In this document: positions 59,668 through 64,000 of the stretch, one piece after another
How the letters are laid out: each line of letters starts with the position of its first letter
Position numbering within the stretch: position 1 is the first letter of the stretch
Assembly: GCA_015075635.1 (NCBI GenBank)
Contig: JABTUA010000002.1
Span: 1 to 64,000, forward strand
Reading direction: 5' to 3'
Source of the DNA: Polyangiaceae bacterium
GTDB taxonomy: Bacteria; Myxococcota_A; Polyangia; Polyangiales; Polyangiaceae
DNA length: 64,000 nt
Notes under the pieces: generated by a model
The model's input: the letters and a program-made list of their open reading frames with translations, nothing else
Database searches by the model: none
Told to the model about the DNA's origin: nothing
Translations under genes and position numbers: made by a program

Positions 59668-62600
59668 CTAGCTCCGCTTGCCGAGCTGACCCCACCAGGC
59701 GTAGAGCACCGGCAAGACCAGCAGCGTGAGCGCGGTTGCGGTGACGAGCCCGCCGATGACGACGGTGGCCAGCGGGCGCTGCACCTCGGCGCCGGGCGCG
59801 CGGGAGAGCGCCATGGGCAGGAAGCCGAACGCCGCCACCAGCGCCGTGGTGAGCACGGGCCGGAGGCGCATGCGCGCCGCGGCCTCGATGGCCACCTCCG
59901 CGCTCGCGCCGCGCTCCTGCTCCTGGCGCGCGAACGCCACCAGCACCAGACCGTTCAGCACCGCGACGCCGAAAAGGGCGACGAAGCCAACGCCCGCCGA
60001 GATCGAGAACGGGATCGAGCGCAGCCAGAGCGCGCCGATGCCCCCGACCACGGCGAACGGAACCCCGAGGAAGATCAGGGCCGCGGCCCGCGCCGAGCGG
60101 AAAGCCAGCCACAAGAGGAACAGGATGAAGCCGAGCGCGAGCGGGACCACCACCGAGAGGCGCAGCTTGGCCTCGTCGTAGTGGCGAAACTGTCCGCCCC
60201 ACGCGAGGCGGTAGCCGGTGGGGTTCCCGAGCTTCGTCGAAACCGTGTGCTGGGCCTCCTTCACCACCGACGACAGGTCGCGACCGCGCACGTTGAACTC
60301 GACGGTCAGCCTGCGCGACTGGGCTTCGCGGCTGATCTGCGCCGGGCCGGTCGAGAACTCGAGCTCCGCCACGTCGCCCAGCGGCACGATCTGGCCGCTG
60401 ACCGACTTCAGCGGCAGCGCCCGGAGCGGCGCCAGATCACCTTGGAAGCCGTGGCGAGTCTTGACCACGATGCCGAAACGCCGGTCGCCTTCGAGCACGT
60501 GACCGGTCTGGTGCCCGACGGCGATGGTCTCGGTGGCCTGGTTCACGTCCTCGATGGTGAGGCCGTAGCGCGCCAGCTTGTTGCGGTCGGGGACGACTCG
60601 GAGGTAGCGCAGTCCCGCGACCTGCTCCACCCGCACGTCCACCGCGCCGGGGATGCCTCGGATGAGCCGAGCCGCCTCCTCGCCGAGGCGCGCCAGCTCG
60701 CCCAGGTCGTGGCCGTAGACGAGCAGCGCGGCATCCGAGCGGATCCCCGCCACCAGCTCGTTGGTGCGCATCTCGATGGGCTGGGAGATGGAGCCCGCGA
60801 CGTCCGGCACTGCCACCTCGATGGCGCGCGAGATCTGCTCGGCCAGATCCGCCTTCTCGAGCCCGGGGCGCCACTCGGACTGCGGTTTGAGCGCGATGTA
60901 CACGTCGGTCTGCTCGATGCCCATGGGATCGACCGCGAGCTCCGGCGCGCCGGTCTTGCTCACGACGTGGGACACCTCCGGCACGGTGAGGATGGCCTGC
61001 TGCAGCCGCTTGTCGGTCGCCACGGACTCGGAGAGCGCCACGCCCGGCAACCGGCGCGCCTCGACCAGCACGTCGCCTTCGTCGAGCTTCGGCACGAACT
61101 CCGCGCCCAGGCGCGAAAACCCCACCGCCCCCAGGGCGAGCAACAGCAGCGTACCGCCGACGACCGAGAAGCGGTGACGCAAGCTCACGCCCAGCAAGGG
61201 CACGAACAGCCGCTGCGCGGCGCGCAGCAGCCAGGTCTCCCGGTGCTCCGCCCGCGGGCGAACCAGGAGGCTGGTCAGCACCGGCACCAGCGTGAGCGAG
61301 AGCACGAACGCACCCGCGAGCGCCAGGAGCACCGTGGTCGCCATCGGCCGGAACAGCTTCCCCTCGATGCCGGTCAAGGCCAGGATGGGCAGGTAGACGA
61401 CGGCGATGATCAGCTCGCCGAACACGCTCGCGGAGCGGACCTCGAGCGCGGAGTCGCGCACCACGTCCAGCCGTTCGTCGGGCGTCAGCGTTCGGCCCAG
61501 CCCGCCCTGGGCCATGCTCAGCCGCCGCACCGCGTTCTCCACGATGATCACCGCCCCGTCCACGATCAGGCCGAAGTCGATGGCCCCGAGGCTCATCAAG
61601 TTGCCGGAGAGCCCCGTGGCGCGCATCACGATCACCGCGAACAAGAGCGAGAGCGGGATCGTGGTCGCGACGACGACTCCCGCGCGGAGATCCCCGAGCA
61701 GGAGGAACAGCACGAGCACGACGAGCGCCGCCCCCTCGACCAGGTTCACGCTCACGGTGCGGATGGTGCGGTCCACCAGGGTCGAGCGGTCGTAGAAGGC
61801 CTCCACCTGCGTGCCCGCCGGCAGCGACGGACCGAGCTCGGCGAGCTTCTTCTTCACCGCCTCGGTCACCTGCCCGGAGTTCTCGCCCATCAGCATCATG
61901 GTGACGCCGACGACCACCTCGCCCTTGCCGTCCTTGGACGCGGCGCCACGGCGCAGGCGTGGCCCGAACTGGACGTCGCCGACGGTGGCGACAGTGATGG
62001 GCACCCCCTGCGGCGTGGCCCCGATCACGACCCCGCGCAGATCGTCGAGGCTCCTCACCAGCCCGTTCGTCCCGATCACGAAATGCTCGCGGGCGTGCTC
62101 GATGTAGCCGCCGCCGGCGTTCGCGTTGGACTTCTCCAGCGCGGCCACCACCTCGGCGATGGACACGCCGGCCGCCTGCAGCCGCTTGGGATCCAGCACC
62201 ACCTGGTACTGCTTGTCCTCGCCGCCGAAGCTGTTCAGCTCCACGACCCCCGGCACCGTGCGCAGGACCGGAGCGATGTGCCAGTCGAGCAGCTCCTCGA
62301 GCTGCATCAGGGACATCTGCTCGTTGGTGACCGTGAACTGGTAGATCTCGCCGAGGCCCGAGGAGATGGGGCCCATCTCCGGGCGCCCGTACTGCGCGGG
62401 GACGGCCTCGGCGGCTTCCGGCATCCGCTCCGAGACCAGCTGGCGCGCGAAGTACACGTCCACGTCGTCGTCGAACACCACGGTGACCACGGAGATGCCG
62501 TACTTCGAGGTGGAGCGGACCTCCGCCGTGCGCGGGATGCCGGCCATTGCCCGCTCCACCGGCGTGGTGACGTACTGCTCGATCTCGACGGGAGAGAGGG

Positions 62601-62769
62601 CGGGCGCCGAGGTGATGACCTGCACCTGCTTGGTCGTCACGTCGGGCACCGCGTCGATGGGCAGGGTCCGAAGCGACCACAGGCCGGCCACGATCAACAG
62701 CACGGTGGCGACGATCACCGCCGCGCGATTCTTCAAGGACCAGCTGACGACGAGGGAGAGCAGGCTCAT
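59668..62769 (-). CDS. Heavy-metal RND efflux pump (CzcA type), intact
   Basis: 1033 residues from ATG 62769. Twelve-helix RND protein with LPIDAVPDVTTKQVQVI, DFGLIVDGAVIIVEN in helix 4 (the form seen in CzcA/CnrA-type divalent-cation pumps) and the C-terminal helices (FVALFGVAVLNGLVLVAF). Related to but not identical with the broken pump at 32864. Forms the inner-membrane proton antiporter of a tripartite export complex. The adaptor stop lies 1 bp before its ATG. Confidence 0.93.
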   Translation of the reverse strand: MSLLSLVVSWSLKNRAAVIVATVLLIVAGLWSLRTLPIDAVPDVTTKQVQVITSAPALSPVEIEQYVTTPVERAMAGIPRTAEVRSTSKYGISVVTVVFDDDVDVYFARQLVSERMPEAAEAVPAQYGRPEMGPISSGLGEIYQFTVTNEQMSLMQLEELLDWHIAPVLRTVPGVVELNSFGGEDKQYQVVLDPKRLQAAGVSIAEVVAALEKSNANAGGGYIEHAREHFVIGTNGLVRSLDDLRGVVIGATPQGVPITVATVGDVQFGPRLRRGAASKDGKGEVVVGVTMMLMGENSGQVTEAVKKKLAELGPSLPAGTQVEAFYDRSTLVDRTIRTVSVNLVEGAALVVLVLFLLLGDLRAGVVVATTIPLSLLFAVIVMRATGLSGNLMSLGAIDFGLIVDGAVIIVENAVRRLSMAQGGLGRTLTPDERLDVVRDSALEVRSASVFGELIIAVVYLPILALTGIEGKLFRPMATTVLLALAGAFVLSLTLVPVLTSLLVRPRAEHRETWLLRAAQRLFVPLLGVSLRHRFSVVGGTLLLLALGAVGFSRLGAEFVPKLDEGDVLVEARRLPGVALSESVATDKRLQQAILTVPEVSHVVSKTGAPELAVDPMGIEQTDVYIALKPQSEWRPGLEKADLAEQISRAIEVAVPDVAGSISQPIEMRTNELVAGIRSDAALLVYGHDLGELARLGEEAARLIRGIPGAVDVRVEQVAGLRYLRVVPDRNKLARYGLTIEDVNQATETIAVGHQTGHVLEGDRRFGIVVKTRHGFQGDLAPLRALPLKSVSGQIVPLGDVAELEFSTGPAQISREAQSRRLTVEFNVRGRDLSSVVKEAQHTVSTKLGNPTGYRLAWGGQFRHYDEAKLRLSVVVPLALGFILFLLWLAFRSARAAALIFLGVPFAVVGGIGALWLRSIPFSISAGVGFVALFGVAVLNGLVLVAFARQEQERGASAEVAIEAAARMRLRPVLTTALVAAFGFLPMALSRAPGAEVQRPLATVVIGGLVTATALTLLVLPVLYAWWGQLGKRS

Positions 62770-62770
62770 C

Positions 62771-63940
62771 TCAGTGTTCCTCTTCGGCGAAGGTGCTGCG
62801 CAAGAGCGCACTCTTCACCGAGAAGACCCCGTCCACGACGACCTGCTCGCCCTCGCGCAGACCGGAGACGATCTCGGTGCTGCCGACGCCCACCCGACCC
62901 AGCACGACCTCGTGGACCTCGAACTCGCCCTCGCCGTGGCGCACGAAGACCACGGGCTTTCCGGCCACCTCGGTGAGCGCGGAGTGGGGCACCGCGAGCA
63001 CGTCGCCGCCACTCTCGCCGCCCTCGGCCGAGACCCGAGCGCTGCCGAACAGCCCGATGCGCAGCGCAGAGTCCGGGTTCTTCAGGCGGATGCGCGCGGT
63101 CAACGTGCGCGCCACCGGATCGACCTGCTGCCCGATGTATTCCACGCTTCCGGAGAAGGTCCGCTTGCCGTACGCATTGAGCTCCACGTCGGCCTTGGCT
63201 CCGACGCGCAGCTTGCCCAGGTCCTTCTCGAACACGCGGCCGACGAACCAGACCTCGGACAGATCGGCGATGCTGCCGATGGTGTGCTCCGCGCTGAGCG
63301 GCTGACCCACGACGGCGTCGCGGAACAGCACGGTGCCGCCGACGGACGCCCGCAGCGTCACGCTGGAGGCCCCGCCGCCGCCCATCGCCCCGATCTGCGA
63401 GCGCAGCCCCGCCGCCTCCGCGTCCAGCGCATCGGCCTCGCTCTCCGCGTCCAGCGCCTGTTGCTCGGACGCGAGCCCCTTGTCCACGAGCGCCCGCAGG
63501 CGCTTGGCGTTGGCACGCGCCGCCTTGCTCTTGGCGGTGGCCACGGCCTGACCTGCGCGGAGGCGCCCGATCTCCGGCACGCGCACCGTCGCCAGAAGCT
63601 GTCCCTTCTTGACGACCTCGCCCTCGCGAAACTCCACGCGTTCGATGCGACCGGCGACCGGCGAGGCGATGCGCGCGCTCTTGTCGGGATCGGCGACGAC
63701 CTCCCCGGGCAGGGAGACGCCCGCGTCGATGCGCCCGCGGCGAGCCGGCTCGCTGCGGATCTGCGCGGCGGCGATCACCTCCTTGGCGAGCGACACCTGC
63801 TTGGGGATCTCCCCGTGCGGCCCTTCGTGTGACGAAGCCGAGGCCCCCGGCTCGCCGTGGCGCTCGTGCTCGTCGTGGGGCGCGGGCTTGGAGCAGCCGA
63901 AGCACAACGCGCACGCGAGCGGAATCCAGGTCCGGTTCAC
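62771..63940 (-). CDS. RND efflux periplasmic adaptor lipoprotein (CzcB type)
   Basis: About 389 residues; start taken as the GTG near 63940 that gives MNRTWIPLACALCFGCSKP, a lipobox. After it a His/Glu-rich stretch (HDEHERHGEPGASASSHEG) may bind metal. Lipoyl and barrel domains follow (SPVAGRIERVEFREGEVVKK, IADLSEVWFVGRVFEKDLGK). It pairs with the pump downstream; an outer-membrane gene should be just outside the window. Confidence 0.9.
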   Translation of the reverse strand: MNRTWIPLACALCFGCSKPAPHDEHERHGEPGASASSHEGPHGEIPKQVSLAKEVIAAAQIRSEPARRGRIDAGVSLPGEVVADPDKSARIASPVAGRIERVEFREGEVVKKGQLLATVRVPEIGRLRAGQAVATAKSKAARANAKRLRALVDKGLASEQQALDAESEADALDAEAAGLRSQIGAMGGGGASSVTLRASVGGTVLFRDAVVGQPLSAEHTIGSIADLSEVWFVGRVFEKDLGKLRVGAKADVELNAYGKRTFSGSVEYIGQQVDPVARTLTARIRLKNPDSALRIGLFGSARVSAEGGESGGDVLAVPHSALTEVAGKPVVFVRHGEGEFEVHEVVLGRVGVGSTEIVSGLREGEQVVVDGVFSVKSALLRSTFAEEEH

Positions 63941-64000
63941 CGAGCACCTCCGCGCACGGGCAGCCCGGAGGCGCGCAGAAGCTCGACGGAAGCGCGGCAC

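Noticed and set aside
59482..62976. 1164-codon plus-strand frame opposite the second RND pump
   Set aside because: Shadow of the minus-strand pump, low-complexity His/Arg/Glu composition, and it overlaps the adaptor and lipoprotein genes too.

Overview
The window is GC-rich DNA that looks like a myxobacterium-type (Polyangia/Myxococcota) genome or metagenomic contig. The signs are lipoproteins with long Gly-Thr-Gly spacers, MopE-type Asp-rich repeats fused to an FGE/SUMF1 domain, an IgGFc-binding-type protein, many CxxCH lipoproteins and a eukaryote-like Ser/Thr kinase. The taxonomy is inference; no rRNA or marker gene is present. The most unusual content is an integron-type cassette array whose first cassette appears to have been spread to other loci by an IS91-family element.

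Region by region. (1) 1-5.7 kb: five attC sites of about 165 bp (979, 1377, 4166, 4764, 5271), all in the same orientation and with no integrase in view, so a CALIN or the distal part of a chromosomal integron. Cassettes encode an ImmA/IrrE-like metallopeptidase, no obvious protein (one cassette), a YaaC-like protein split by an IS4-type element with a clean 10-bp target duplication, a small membrane protein and a small lipoprotein. (2) 6.2-8.9 kb: a stand-alone SIR2-like protein (candidate NADase defence effector), a HIT-domain remnant and a decayed IS3 element. (3) 9-10.7 kb: a GT-C type membrane glycosyltransferase. (4) 10.7-17.2 kb: a nested transposon pile: an IS256 transposase split by IS66 (8-bp TSD), cut by an IS3 element, cut in turn by an intact IS91 copy that carries DUF559 and ImmA/IrrE DNA at its far end. 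(5) 17.6-23.3 kb: haem- and metal-binding lipoproteins, including an SO2930-type dihaem cytochrome, a PepSY protein and a three-gene overlapping operon. (6) 23.8-29.3 kb: a six-gene sulfide/persulfide operon (ArsR-rhodanese, persulfide dioxygenase, MFS-rhodanese, DsrE, SQR-like, cysteine synthase-like) behind an AT-rich palindromic promoter. (7) 29.7-35.4 kb: a heavy-metal RND efflux operon whose pump gene is truncated by an IS91 copy. (8) 38.1-41.3 kb: an AT-richer segment of different style, bracketed by two IS91 copies. (9) 43.9-54.2 kb: IgGFc-type and other secreted proteins, a DUF4336 protein, a trihaem lipoprotein, a 1656-residue secreted protein with ten GCAC repeats inside its signal-peptide codons, and an FGE-type lipoprotein. 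(10) 54.2-64 kb: a fourth IS91 copy that truncates a kinase, then dnaJ-like, mnmD-like and tgt genes, and a second, apparently intact metal RND pump and adaptor at the edge.

The four IS91 copies share constant ends. Three, plus the left window edge, are followed by the same DUF559 (and usually ImmA) segment starting with CAAG but ending at different points, which suggests one-ended rolling-circle mobilisation of an integron cassette. The copies at 14.6 and 54.2 kb encode identical transposases; those at 35.4 and 41.3 kb carry many short indels. Single-base losses in homopolymers occur in several genes, so residual long-read error, or misassembly at the IS91 repeats, must be considered before believing every pseudogene or junction.
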